From contig CAMWXE010000004.1 of NCBI GenBank assembly GCA_947178145.1, forward strand, positions 46,677-110,676: DNA of 64,000 nucleotides. The letters run 5' to 3'. A program made the translations under genes and the position numbers. The DNA comes from an uncultured Lachnospiraceae bacterium. Its GTDB lineage: Bacteria > Bacillota > Clostridia > Lachnospirales > Lachnospiraceae. Positions 1 to 8,989 of this stretch are shown here, in pieces (the first letter of the stretch is position 1; each line of letters opens with the position of its first letter). Below the pieces are notes generated by a model. It worked only from the letters and a program-made list of their open reading frames with translations, ran no database searches and was not told the DNA's origin.

Positions 1-83
1 TTAAAATCGTCCTGGTCCGCACAGCCCTGCACCAGCAGCATGCTGCCGGCCAGCGCTGCCAGCACCACTGTCCCTCTTCTCAT
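1..83 (-). CDS. Lipoprotein, N-terminal fragment (runs off the window)
   Basis: An open frame starts at an ATG at 83 and continues past the left edge, so only 27 codons are visible. The peptide has two arginines after the start, a hydrophobic stretch rich in Ala, Leu and Val, and then a lipobox-like LVQGC, the pattern of a type II (lipoprotein) signal peptide; cysteine 21 would be lipidated. An AAGAAGG sequence lies five bases upstream. It follows prfC on the same strand by 29 bases and may be cotranscribed with it. The mature protein is outside the window, so the function is unknown. Confidence 0.6.
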   Translation of the reverse strand, partial: MRRGTVVLAALAGSMLLVQGCADQDDF

Positions 84-112
84 CAATGCCTTCTTATACT
101 CCTAATCTTCCA

Positions 113-1708
113 TTAATTTCTGCCAAATTCTGAAAGTACAAGCCCTTTATTCCGATCAATCGTCATGCCAATACTCCACTGATTGATAAACAGAAGAAGC
201 GGATTCCCTTTCAAGTCCTGTATCTTCTTCATGTCGGAAGTGCCAGAAAGCCTGTTCAAATCAATCTCATCCTTATTCTCAATCCAACGGATATATTCAT
301 ATGGAAGTGGTTCGAGCCTGATATCAACATTGTACTCATTTTCCAGTCTGTACTTGAGCACATCAAACTGCAGTACGCCTACCACGCCTACAATAATCTC
401 CTCCATACCAGTATTAAATTCCTGAAATATCTGAATCGCACCCTCCTGCGCAATCTGATTGACACCCTTGATAAATTGCTTTCTCTTCATTGTGTCCATC
501 TGCCGCACCCGCGCAAAATGCTCTGGCGCAAAGGTCGGTATTCCCTCATAGCAGATATTGTTTTTCGGCGCGCAGACGGTATCTCCTATGGAAAAAATGC
601 CCGGGTCAAACACGCCGATAATGTCGCCAGCGTATGCCTCGTTCAGTATTTTCCGCTCATCTGCCATAATCTGCTGCGGCTGTGAGAGGCGCATCACTTT
701 TCCGCCCTGCACATGTCTGACCTCCGCACTGGCGTCAAACTTTCCCGAACAGATGCGCATAAATGCAACTCTGTCGCGATGTGCCTTGTTCATATTTGCC
801 TGTATCTTGAATACAAAGGCAGAGAACTCATTGTCGACCGGATCGATGGTCTCTCCCTGAGATACTCTTGGAAGCGGTGTTGTCGCCATCTTTAAAAAGT
901 TCTGCAAAAATACCTCTACACCGAAGTTCGTGAGCGCTGAACCAAAGAATACGGGCGTCAGCTTTCCCCTGCGCACTTCCTCGATATCAAACTCTGCGCT
1001 CGCCCCGTCAAGCAGCTCAATCTCATCACGCAGTGTGGTGAGCGCTTCATCTCCAATCTTTTCAAGCAGTAACGCCTCGTCGTCCATCGGAATAACGGTC
1101 GTCTCGCCCTCCTTTGTCCCTTTCTGTGTATCAGAATACGTAAGCACATGATTTCCATGCCTGTCATAGACTCCCTTGAAACGCTTTCCTGAACCGATCG
1201 GCCAATTGACAGGACAGGTCGCAATCCCAAGCTCCTTCTCAATCTCGTCGAGCAGTTCAAACGTATCATTCGCATCTCTGTCCATCTTATTGATGAACGT
1301 AAAAATCGGGATACCTCTCATACCACAGACTTTAAAGAGCTTTCTCGTCTGCGCCTCAACCCCCTTCGATGCATCGATCACCATAACTGCTGAGTCAGCA
1401 GCCATAAGAGTTCGGTACGTATCCTCCGAAAAGTCCTGATGCCCTGGCGTATCCAGGATATTGATGCAGTAACCACCATAATTAAACTGCAAAACGGAGG
1501 ATGTAACCGAGATACCTCTCTCCTTCTCAATCTCCATCCAGTCTGACACTGCATGTCTTGCAGTAGCCTTACCCTTGACGCTTCCGGCAAGATTGATGGC
1601 TCCTCCATATAGCAAAAATTTCTCTGTCAAAGTCGTCTTACCAGCATCAGGATGCGAGATAATGGCAAAAGTTCTCCTCTTATTTATTTCGTCTGCAATC
1701 GTACTCAC
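113..1708 (-). CDS. prfC: Peptide chain release factor 3
   Basis: RF3 is a translational GTPase that recycles RF1 and RF2 from the ribosome after peptide release. The 531-residue length is normal for the family. The P-loop (HPDAGKTTLTEK) is near residue 20, the DTPGHQDFSEDTYR switch II region near 85-100, and an NKMDRDA guanine-specificity motif near 140. The C-terminal EF-Tu-like domain 2 and RF3 domain are intact. The start codon is GTG at 1708, preceded by GGAGG eight bases upstream. It lies 38 bases downstream of deoB on the same strand. Nothing looks damaged. Confidence 0.97.
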   Translation of the reverse strand: MSTIADEINKRRTFAIISHPDAGKTTLTEKFLLYGGAINLAGSVKGKATARHAVSDWMEIEKERGISVTSSVLQFNYGGYCINILDTPGHQDFSEDTYRTLMAADSAVMVIDASKGVEAQTRKLFKVCGMRGIPIFTFINKMDRDANDTFELLDEIEKELGIATCPVNWPIGSGKRFKGVYDRHGNHVLTYSDTQKGTKEGETTVIPMDDEALLLEKIGDEALTTLRDEIELLDGASAEFDIEEVRRGKLTPVFFGSALTNFGVEVFLQNFLKMATTPLPRVSQGETIDPVDNEFSAFVFKIQANMNKAHRDRVAFMRICSGKFDASAEVRHVQGGKVMRLSQPQQIMADERKILNEAYAGDIIGVFDPGIFSIGDTVCAPKNNICYEGIPTFAPEHFARVRQMDTMKRKQFIKGVNQIAQEGAIQIFQEFNTGMEEIIVGVVGVLQFDVLKYRLENEYNVDIRLEPLPYEYIRWIENKDEIDLNRLSGTSDMKKIQDLKGNPLLLFINQWSIGMTIDRNKGLVLSEFGRN

Positions 1709-1746
1709 TGATCTTTCCTCCGTTAATATTATAATGAAATCTATTA

Positions 1747-2922
1747 TTAAATCATTTCTTTCGATTCATACATGCTAGTGCCGGACACATTCTGCTCTAT
1801 CCCTAAATAGTCAAGCACTGTCGCCGCAATATCCGCAAATGTCTCCCGCGTGCCATAGTTAACCGGTTTTATCTTTTGACCATACATAATAAAGGGGGTG
1901 TGCTCCCTTGTGTGATCTGTCGTTTTCGTATATGCCGGGTCACAGCCATGATCAGCAGTGATCATCAGCACATCCTCCTCGCGAAGTTTTTTCATGATTT
2001 CAGGAAGTTTCTCATCAAAATAAGTCATTGCTTTGGCATAGCCGTCAATGTCTCTGCGATGACCATAAAGCATATCATAATCGACAAGATTGATGAAGCA
2101 CAGTCCCTCAAAATCTTTGTCGAGATACGCAAGTGTGCGCTCGATGCCCTCCGCGTTTCCGCTTGTATATACATACTCTGTGATACCTTTTCCGGCAAAA
2201 ATGTCATTGATCTTTCCCACGGCAATCACGTCCCTGCCCGCTTCCTTGATCTGGTCAAGCATTGTTGTCTGTGGCGGCAGCAGCGAATAATCATGACGGT
2301 GGGATGTCCTGGTATAGTTTCCTGACGTGCCGACAAACGGCCTTGCGATGACGCGCCCTACTCCATGTTTTCCCTGAAGCATCGCTCTTGCCTTCCTGCA
2401 ATAATCATACAGTGTCTCCAGCGGCACGATTTCCTCATGTGCAGCAATTTGGAACACGCTGTCCGCGGATGTGTATACAATCAAATCCCCTGTCCTTACA
2501 TGCTCGTCACCGTAATCTTTGATCACCTCTGTACCGGAGTACGTCGCGTTGCAGAGCACGCCTCTGCCCGTAAGCTTCATAAACTCGTCGAGTACTTCCC
2601 CGGGAAATCCGTTTGGATAGGTCGGCAGTGGATTCTCTGATATCATACCGGCAATTTCCCAATGTCCTATGGTCGTATCTTTTCCCCGGGAAGCTTCCTT
2701 CATTCTTGCGACTGCTGCAAGCGGTGCCTCGGCGATTTGCTGTTTTTCACACGTTACACCCTCAATATTAAAAAGTCCCAGTTTCTGTAAGTTTGGCACA
2801 TGAAAATATGAACTTGTTGAGACCGAACCGATGGTATTTGTCCCCTTGTCACCATAGGCATCTGCATCCTCCATCTCACCAATTCCAAAGCTATCCAATA
2901 CAATTAAAAAGACTCTTTTCAT
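1747..2922 (-). CDS. deoB: Phosphopentomutase
   Basis: DeoB interconverts (deoxy)ribose 1-phosphate and 5-phosphate, linking nucleoside breakdown to pentose metabolism. The protein is about 391 residues, as expected. It starts with the metal-binding VFLIVLDSFGIGEM segment and carries the conserved DTTIGHWEI region with the phosphorylated threonine, ADSVFQIAAHEE, and a C-terminal TADHGCDP metal-binding motif. I chose the ATG at 2922 because AAAGGAG sits five bases upstream; an upstream in-frame ATG at 2955 lacks a ribosome site and family homology. An alkaline-phosphatase-superfamily enzyme in the cytoplasm. It may be cotranscribed with prfC. Confidence 0.96.
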   Translation of the reverse strand: MKRVFLIVLDSFGIGEMEDADAYGDKGTNTIGSVSTSSYFHVPNLQKLGLFNIEGVTCEKQQIAEAPLAAVARMKEASRGKDTTIGHWEIAGMISENPLPTYPNGFPGEVLDEFMKLTGRGVLCNATYSGTEVIKDYGDEHVRTGDLIVYTSADSVFQIAAHEEIVPLETLYDYCRKARAMLQGKHGVGRVIARPFVGTSGNYTRTSHRHDYSLLPPQTTMLDQIKEAGRDVIAVGKINDIFAGKGITEYVYTSGNAEGIERTLAYLDKDFEGLCFINLVDYDMLYGHRRDIDGYAKAMTYFDEKLPEIMKKLREEDVLMITADHGCDPAYTKTTDHTREHTPFIMYGQKIKPVNYGTRETFADIAATVLDYLGIEQNVSGTSMYESKEMI

Positions 2923-2954
2923 ACGTGCTCCTTTCCGCCAGACTACTGATGGCA

Positions 2955-2968
2955 ATGTTATATAACAT
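2955..2968. promoter_or_regulatory. 14-bp perfect palindrome in the deoB leader
   Basis: ATGTTATATAACAT is a perfect palindrome about 33 bases upstream of the deoB start. On the minus strand a TATACT preceded by TG and one base (3001-3009) could be an extended -10 element, which would place the palindrome just downstream of the transcript start, where a repressor could act. No regulator is identified, and an AT-rich 14-mer could occur by chance. Confidence 0.3.
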
Positions 2969-3141
2969 CTGTTATCGACACAATTTCAACATGATATTTT
3001 AGTATATCACATCTATTCAATTAATTCCATACATTTCCTTTTAAAAACTTATTGTTGCTATTCACTCGTGTTACTGTTCACTCCGTTCCAGTAACAGGCA
3101 AAAATATGGATTTTTTCTTTTATGATTTTGGACAACCCCAA

Positions 3142-3170
3142 TTGTAATTTGGTGAATTGCAAGATATAAT
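3142..3170 (+). promoter_or_regulatory. Sigma-A-type promoter for the SDR-fucosidase-Spl operon
   Basis: TTGTAA (3142-3147), a 17-base spacer and a perfect TATAAT (3165-3170) precede the SDR gene by about 50 bases. It is the obvious promoter for the four plus-strand genes up to 7325. Confidence 0.7.
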
Positions 3171-3218
3171 ATAAATGCAGAATTACAATATAAAATTTAC
3201 CAGGGAGAAGATTTCTTG

Positions 3219-3950
3219 ATGGAGCACAGAAAAAAAGAAGCAGCAATTGTAACCGGAGCATCTTCCGGCATAGGGTACGCAATCACTCGGAAATTGAGCG
3301 CACTTGGGTATGAGGTGTTCGGTTTTGGCAGGGATTTTGAAAAGACATCATGGACGGCCACAGACAATGTTCATCCGATTGTCTGTGATGTGCTGGATAC
3401 GGACAAACTGTGTACCTGTGTCAGACAGATTACGGCACAGCATCAGGTTCGTGTGCTGGTAAACAATGCCGGCGTCGGATATTACGGACTTCACGAAGAA
3501 TTAAGTCCGGACAAAATCAAGAAACTGGTGCGGACAAACCTGGAAACGCCAATGATCCTGACACAGCAGCTCCTGCGACATTTAAAGCAAACAGCGGGCT
3601 ATGTCATCAACATTTCCTCCGTGACAGCCAGCCAATCCAATCCGCATGGATGCGCCTATGGTGCTGCCAAAGCAGGGCTTACCAGCTTCTCGCACAGTCT
3701 GTTTGACGAGGCGCGCAAATATAACGTAAAAGTAGTCACGATTTCCCCGGACATGACACAGACAAATCTCTATCGCAATGCAAATTTCAGGGAAGGTGAC
3801 GAGACAGAATCTTATCTTCTTCCAGACGATGTTGCGGGCGCAGTAGAATGGATTCTGGGACAGCGCGAGGGCGTCATTGCCACAGACATTACTCTAAAAC
3901 CGCAGATTCACCGGATTAAAAGGAATGTTTCGAGTACGAAGAAAGGGTAG
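3219..3950 (+). CDS. Short-chain dehydrogenase/reductase
   Basis: A classical SDR of 243 residues. The Rossmann TGASSGIGYA motif is at residues 11-20, NNAGVG near 88, the catalytic serine in the NISSVTAS stretch, and YGAAK supplies the Tyr/Lys pair. The ATG at 3219 is preferred over the adjacent TTG because AGGGAGAAG lies eight bases upstream. It is the first gene of a plus-strand operon and the fucosidase starts six bases after its stop. The substrate is unknown; the link to the fucosidase suggests a carbohydrate or small alcohol, but this is inference only. Confidence 0.85.
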   Translation: MEHRKKEAAIVTGASSGIGYAITRKLSALGYEVFGFGRDFEKTSWTATDNVHPIVCDVLDTDKLCTCVRQITAQHQVRVLVNNAGVGYYGLHEELSPDKIKKLVRTNLETPMILTQQLLRHLKQTAGYVINISSVTASQSNPHGCAYGAAKAGLTSFSHSLFDEARKYNVKVVTISPDMTQTNLYRNANFREGDETESYLLPDDVAGAVEWILGQREGVIATDITLKPQIHRIKRNVSSTKKG

Positions 3951-3955
3951 AACTT

Positions 3956-5428
3956 ATGTACGTTTTAACAACATATCTCAAAAGAATCGATACCATCCTC
4001 TCGCAGGGTCCCTATCAGGACACCTGGGAGTCGCTGTCCAACTACCATGTGCCAGAATGGTATCGCAAAGCCAAATTTGGAATATTTATTCACTGGGGTG
4101 TCTACAGTGTGCCCGCTTTTGGGAGTGAATGGTATTCCCGCAACATGTATATCCAAGGTTCGCCGGAATACGAACATCATATCAAAACTTATGGCCAACA
4201 TAGCGACTTTGGCTATAAAGATTTCATTCCAATGTTCCGTGCGGAACGATGGAATGCGGACAGATGGGCAGCGCTTTTCCGGCAGGCCGGCGCAAAATAT
4301 GTGGTGCCTGTGGCAGAGCATCATGACGGTTTCCAGATGTACCAGAGCGAAATCTCCCATTGGAATGCATGGGAAATGGGGCCAAAACGGGATATTCTGA
4401 AAGAATTGAAAGAAAGCTGCGAACGTGCTGATATGGCTGTCGGTGCATCTACGCACCGATTGGAACACTGGTTTTTCATGGGACACGGGAAGGAATTTGA
4501 GAGCGACATCAAAGAGCCGTTAAAACGCGGAGACTTTTACTGGCCCGCAATGCCCGAACCCAATCATCAGGATCTTTTCGGTGATCCTGAACCCACAGAA
4601 GAATATCTGCAGGACTGGATGGTGCGCACCTGCGAGATTATCGATCGCTATCAGCCAAAGATCATTTACTTCGACTGGTGGATTCAGCGGGAAATTTGCA
4701 AACCCTATTTAAGAAAAATTGCAGCCTACTATTACAACCGTGCCGCAGAATGGGGCGAAGAGGTTGTCATCAACTATAAACATGACGCCTTCCAGTTTGG
4801 CACAGCAGTACCAGATGTGGAAAGGGGACAGTTTGCGGATGTGAAACCCTACTTCTGGCAGACCGACACTGCCATCGCCTTAAATTCCTGGTGCTATACC
4901 GAAAACAACCAATTCCGGAAGGCAAAGGACATTCTCTGTGACCTGGTGGACATCGTCAGCAAAAATGGCTGTCTTCTGTTGAATGTGGGACCCAAGGCAG
5001 ACGGTACTATTTCCGCCGAAGATGAACAAGTACTTCTTGAGATCGGAGCGTGGCTGCATGTAAACGGTGAGGCAATCTATGACTCAGATATCTGGCGAAA
5101 ATACGGTGAAGGACCCACAAAGATTGTGGAAGGACAGTTTTCGGACGGAATCAAAAAGAATTTTACCTCTGCGGACTTTCGGTTCACAACTGCCAAGGGG
5201 TATCTGTATGCCATTGCGCTCCGATGCAGCGGGGATGGAAATTATTGCATCACCTCTCTCGGAGAGCAGGATGCTTCCAGACAGGCTAATTTCCACGGGA
5301 TTATCCGCGAGGTATGGGCACTGGGAGCAGAGGAACCTTGCCATTGGCACAGGGATGAAAAAGGGCTGCACATTCATTGCAGCTTAAAAAGCGATTACCC
5401 GATCGTATTCAAAATAAGCGTTGACTAA
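3956..5428 (+). CDS. Alpha-L-fucosidase, glycoside hydrolase family 29
   Basis: A GH29 retaining fucosidase of 490 residues. The TIM-barrel catalytic domain shows FGIFIHWGVYSVPAF (residues 41-55), EHHDGF (121-126) and an IIYFDWW strand whose Asp240 sits where the GH29 nucleophile is found. A C-terminal beta domain follows from about residue 360. There is no signal peptide, so it acts in the cytoplasm on imported fucosylated oligosaccharides, or on a glycoside taken up from the host. AAGGG lies eight bases before the ATG. The acid/base residue varies in this family and I cannot assign it. Confidence 0.9.
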   Translation: MYVLTTYLKRIDTILSQGPYQDTWESLSNYHVPEWYRKAKFGIFIHWGVYSVPAFGSEWYSRNMYIQGSPEYEHHIKTYGQHSDFGYKDFIPMFRAERWNADRWAALFRQAGAKYVVPVAEHHDGFQMYQSEISHWNAWEMGPKRDILKELKESCERADMAVGASTHRLEHWFFMGHGKEFESDIKEPLKRGDFYWPAMPEPNHQDLFGDPEPTEEYLQDWMVRTCEIIDRYQPKIIYFDWWIQREICKPYLRKIAAYYYNRAAEWGEEVVINYKHDAFQFGTAVPDVERGQFADVKPYFWQTDTAIALNSWCYTENNQFRKAKDILCDLVDIVSKNGCLLLNVGPKADGTISAEDEQVLLEIGAWLHVNGEAIYDSDIWRKYGEGPTKIVEGQFSDGIKKNFTSADFRFTTAKGYLYAIALRCSGDGNYCITSLGEQDASRQANFHGIIREVWALGAEEPCHWHRDEKGLHIHCSLKSDYPIVFKISVD

Positions 5429-5494
5429 GAAACTGTCAATGACCCTATTGGAACTTGTTTCTGCTCACGTCAAACAACCTGGAGGGGGACACGC

Positions 5495-6334
5495 ATGATC
5501 TATATCTTCACCGCGCTGCACTGTGAGGCACATATTTTTATCAAACAGTATAAACTGATCAAAAATCAGGAACATACCTGGTTCCACGAATTTTGTAATG
5601 ACACGGCTGGTATTCGGCTTGTGATTGCCGGCGTGGGTGAGATCGCTACTGCTGCCGCAGTCAGCAGCATCTGTTCGTTGTACAGGCCGGCAAAGGACGA
5701 TCTGCTGCTCAATGTGGGAATCTGTGCGCACGCCGCAAAAAATGACGGAATTTTCCTCTGCAGCAAAATCATAGAAAGCGCAACAGGAAAAACCTTTTAC
5801 CCGGATATGCTGTACCGCCACAATTTTTGTGAGGGAACCATTGTGACCGGCATGCTGCCATGGAACGATGAAAATGCCGCTCCTTCTCAAGAGTTGTATG
5901 ATATGGAAGCTGCCGCCGTCTATCAGGCTGGCATCCATTTTTTTGGTCCCCATCAGATGCTCTTTCTGAAAATAGTGTCCGACAATGGAACCGCGAAAGA
6001 AATGTCCAGGGAACGTGTCGCACATTTGATAGAACAATATCAGAATCGTATTTTTGATTATATCGGGCAGCTTGCTGCCATAACACAGACAACCAACGTT
6101 CACAAAAACGAGCTGCATCAGGAGCAGGAAAAACTGGTCGAAACATTCTGTGCAGATCTGCACTGCTCGAAGGCTATGCGAGATTCCATGCAGCAGTCCA
6201 TCCGGTATCTGACACTGGCGGGGATAGATTATGTCTCCGTGATACGAGATATGTATGAGAAAAAACTGCTTCCATGCAAAGATAAAAGAGAAGGAAAAGT
6301 GCGTTTTGAAGAATTTAAAAGAAGATTATTTTAA
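5495..6334 (+). CDS. Nucleoside phosphorylase/MTA-SAH nucleosidase-like protein
   Basis: This 279-residue protein has the phosphorylase-superfamily layout. An N-terminal strand (MIYIFTALHCEA) is followed by a glycine-rich VIAGVGEIATAAAV, then LLNVGICAHAA. A YDMEAAAVYQAG motif near residue 135 carries the ribose-binding Met-Glu pair, and a KIVSDNGT segment holds the probable catalytic Asp. The last 75 residues are an extra helical tail. It overlaps the start of the radical SAM gene and is surely cotranscribed with it. It probably cleaves a nucleoside such as 5'-deoxyadenosine, methylthioadenosine or SAH; exact substrate unknown. GGAGG lies upstream of the ATG. Confidence 0.75.
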   Translation: MIYIFTALHCEAHIFIKQYKLIKNQEHTWFHEFCNDTAGIRLVIAGVGEIATAAAVSSICSLYRPAKDDLLLNVGICAHAAKNDGIFLCSKIIESATGKTFYPDMLYRHNFCEGTIVTGMLPWNDENAAPSQELYDMEAAAVYQAGIHFFGPHQMLFLKIVSDNGTAKEMSRERVAHLIEQYQNRIFDYIGQLAAITQTTNVHKNELHQEQEKLVETFCADLHCSKAMRDSMQQSIRYLTLAGIDYVSVIRDMYEKKLLPCKDKREGKVRFEEFKRRLF

Positions 6335-7325
6335 CTCGTTTGTTTCCCATATTTACATCGAAAAAAGAGTCCGGAATCATGCGCGCACGCAAAAGATTCT
6401 GGCCAGATTTCCATCTGCGGAAATCATTGAGATTGGTCATTACAAGGAAGTCTTCTGCCGGAGCCGGCAAAGCCATCCGCTCCAGCACTGCTCGCAGAAG
6501 CTGATTCTGGCCGCCAGGCAGGGAGCCCTGCTCTACGAAGGCGCGCCTGTGTGTCAGAGTTTTGGCAACCAGTATTTTTATTATGTATCCTGCGCGATGA
6601 ACTGTATCTATGACTGTGAGTATTGTTATTTAAAAGGAATGTACCCTTCCGCCAATCTTGTGGTGTTTGTCAATCTGGAGGATATCTTCGCAGAAGTCGA
6701 GAAAGTCCTGGAAACGCATCCACTGTATCTGTGTGTCTCTTATGACACGGATCTGCTGGCACTGGAACCGATTATCGGCTATGTGCAGGAATGGTGTGTG
6801 TTTGCTGCAAAACATGAAAATTTGAAGATTGAGATACGGACAAAATGCGCGAACAGATCATTTGCCCAAAACGCCGCTCCGGTTCCCGGAGTAATCTACG
6901 CCTTTACGTTGTCGCCGCAGGCAGTGATTGAAGCTTTCGAGCATCATACCCCCTCCTTGACGGAACGGTTGTACTGTGCAGCGAAGCTGATACAGTCAGG
7001 CTGCCCTGTGCGGCTATGTTTTGATCCGATGATTTATGTGCCTGACTGGAGACAGCACTACCAGGAAATGCTGGATCAGGTCTGTCATATGATTGATCTG
7101 GAAAAAATCGCAGACGTAAGTGTCGGAACATTCCGCATATCACAGGACTATCTAAAGAATATGAGAAGGCAGGAGCCAGATTCCGCAGTGATTTGGTTTC
7201 CTTTTCAAAGGGAAGACGGCTACTGCCACTATCCAGATGATCTGATGGAACAGATGGAATGTTTTTTAACAGAGCGCTTAGCGAAAAAAATTCCCATGGA
7301 GAAAATCTTTCGGTGGAAAGCGTGA
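6306..7325 (+). CDS. Radical SAM protein, spore photoproduct lyase-like
   Basis: The protein resembles SplB, which repairs the UV-induced spore photoproduct in germinating spores. A FGNQYFYYVSCAMNC segment leads into CIYDCEYC, a CX3CX2C cluster motif for [4Fe-4S] binding as in the Spl/radical SAM families, followed by YLKGMYPSANLVVFVN. At about 340 residues it matches Spl length. I prefer the TTG start at 6306 because AAGGA precedes it by nine bases; an in-frame ATG at 6255 has no ribosome site. It overlaps the nucleosidase gene by 29 bases and ends five bases from the convergent cydC-like gene. Its DNA-lesion substrate is inferred. Confidence 0.8.
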   Translation: MKNLKEDYFNSFVSHIYIEKRVRNHARTQKILARFPSAEIIEIGHYKEVFCRSRQSHPLQHCSQKLILAARQGALLYEGAPVCQSFGNQYFYYVSCAMNCIYDCEYCYLKGMYPSANLVVFVNLEDIFAEVEKVLETHPLYLCVSYDTDLLALEPIIGYVQEWCVFAAKHENLKIEIRTKCANRSFAQNAAPVPGVIYAFTLSPQAVIEAFEHHTPSLTERLYCAAKLIQSGCPVRLCFDPMIYVPDWRQHYQEMLDQVCHMIDLEKIADVSVGTFRISQDYLKNMRRQEPDSAVIWFPFQREDGYCHYPDDLMEQMECFLTERLAKKIPMEKIFRWKA

Positions 7326-7330
7326 AGAAC

Positions 7331-8989
7331 TCAGCTCATCCTCCCGTTTTCCACACAATATACAGCATCGGCAATCCGCATGGTGGACTGTCGGTGGGAC
7401 ACCAGCACTACTGTTCTATCTCCGCGCTCCTCGCCGAGGGATTTCAGGATAACTGCCTCATTTAAGCTGTCGAGATTACTCGTGGGCTCGTCGAGAAGCA
7501 GAAACGGTGCATCATGCAGAAACGCTCTCGCAAGTCCCAGGCGCTGTCTCTCCCCGCCCGAAAGGGTGTCGCCAAGCTCCCCTACAGGCGTATCATACCC
7601 CTGCGGTAAGCTCATGATAAAATCATGGATCGATGCCTTTTTGCAGGCCGCTATGATTTCCTCCTCCGTGGCGTCCAGCCTGGCTATCCGCAGATTATTT
7701 TTGATACTGTCATGAAATAAATGCGTCTCCTGCGTCATAAAACTTTCCATATCCCTCAGATCAGAGGTATTTATATCCGCTACATCCCTGCCGGAAATTT
7801 TCACACTTCCACCCTGCACGTTCCAAAACCGCATAAACAGCTTCAGCAAAGTAGACTTCCCACTTCCGCTCTTTCCCACAATTCCAGTCACGCCGCCCCT
7901 GGGAATCTGCAGCGATACCTTGTCCAAAACTGTTTCTCCGCCGTAAGAAAAAGTCACATGCTCTGCCGCTGCCCTGTCGAACACTGTCTTTTCTCTGCCA
8001 GACACTTCCTCCACCACGGGCGTCTCATCCAAAATGTCAAGCACTCTGTTTCCGGCCGCAAAAGTGTTCTGCAGCGTACTGCCAAGATTCGCCAGAGCTG
8101 TCACCGGACCAAACGAGGAAAACAGGGCAATCGTTGGAATCAGTACCCCCGAAAAATCTACAATACCATTCTGATATAACCTGGAGGACAAAAACAGCAT
8201 TCCCAAATCAAAAAGCAGAATTACCGTGTTTGCTGCCGCCATATTTCTTCCTGTCATGCGTTTCATCCGCTCCTCGTCACCAGACAGCGCTTCCGTCTTT
8301 GCGTTCATACTGGCAAGGCGTGCCTCCCCCTGTCCGTACTGGATTGTCTCCGATAGTCCCCTCAGACTGTCGAGGACAAAACTGCTCAGTTCCCCGGACT
8401 TTGTGCGAAAAGCCATTCCATATCCGCTGCTCAGTCTTGAAGTAATCAGCGGAATCACAATGCCCACCATGATATATGCCAAAAGTGCCCATATTCCCAA
8501 TACCAGATGAAAAGAACCGATAAACCAGCACAGAATAACTGTAAACAATGCGGCAATCGCCACAGGTGAGATTGTGTGTGCATAAAATACTTCCAACAAT
8601 TCAATATCTGAAGTAATCACTGAAATCAGATCGCCCTTATCCCTGCCCTCCAGCTTTGCCGGGCAGAGTCTGCGCAGGGCGCGGAAAACCTTGTCACGAA
8701 TCAGTGCCAGCAATTTGAACGCAATAAAATGATTGCACGCCTGTTCCGCATAGCGCAGCACCGCGCGCACCACCGCAAACACAACGACGCAGACAAACAC
8801 TGCTGGCAGGGAAAGCACGGTATCAAACCCCAGCAGTCCGAGCACAGCGAATCCGCCCAAAATTGTAATAAATGCAGCACAGAGATGACCAATCAGCCCC
8901 ATGACCACCGCCAGAACCATAAATCCCACAAGCGGCCTCACAAGACCGATCAGCCTTGTCATCACCGCAAATCCACTCCGCCTTGTCAT
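7331..8989 (-). CDS. ABC exporter half-transporter, CydC-like
   Basis: A fused membrane and ATPase half-transporter of 552 residues. About six membrane helices fill residues 10-290, then an ATPase domain with Walker A GKSGSGKST, signature LSGGERQRLGLARA and Walker B LLLDEPTSNLD. CydDC exports cysteine and glutathione and supports cytochrome bd assembly, and homologues also bind haem. Its start overlaps the stop of the CydD-like gene (ATGA), so the two subunits are translationally coupled. No cydAB is visible nearby; in this HMA/DUF454 operon a metal- or haem-related role is as likely as thiol export. Confidence 0.85.
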   Translation of the reverse strand: MTRRSGFAVMTRLIGLVRPLVGFMVLAVVMGLIGHLCAAFITILGGFAVLGLLGFDTVLSLPAVFVCVVVFAVVRAVLRYAEQACNHFIAFKLLALIRDKVFRALRRLCPAKLEGRDKGDLISVITSDIELLEVFYAHTISPVAIAALFTVILCWFIGSFHLVLGIWALLAYIMVGIVIPLITSRLSSGYGMAFRTKSGELSSFVLDSLRGLSETIQYGQGEARLASMNAKTEALSGDEERMKRMTGRNMAAANTVILLFDLGMLFLSSRLYQNGIVDFSGVLIPTIALFSSFGPVTALANLGSTLQNTFAAGNRVLDILDETPVVEEVSGREKTVFDRAAAEHVTFSYGGETVLDKVSLQIPRGGVTGIVGKSGSGKSTLLKLFMRFWNVQGGSVKISGRDVADINTSDLRDMESFMTQETHLFHDSIKNNLRIARLDATEEEIIAACKKASIHDFIMSLPQGYDTPVGELGDTLSGGERQRLGLARAFLHDAPFLLLDEPTSNLDSLNEAVILKSLGEERGDRTVVLVSHRQSTMRIADAVYCVENGRMS

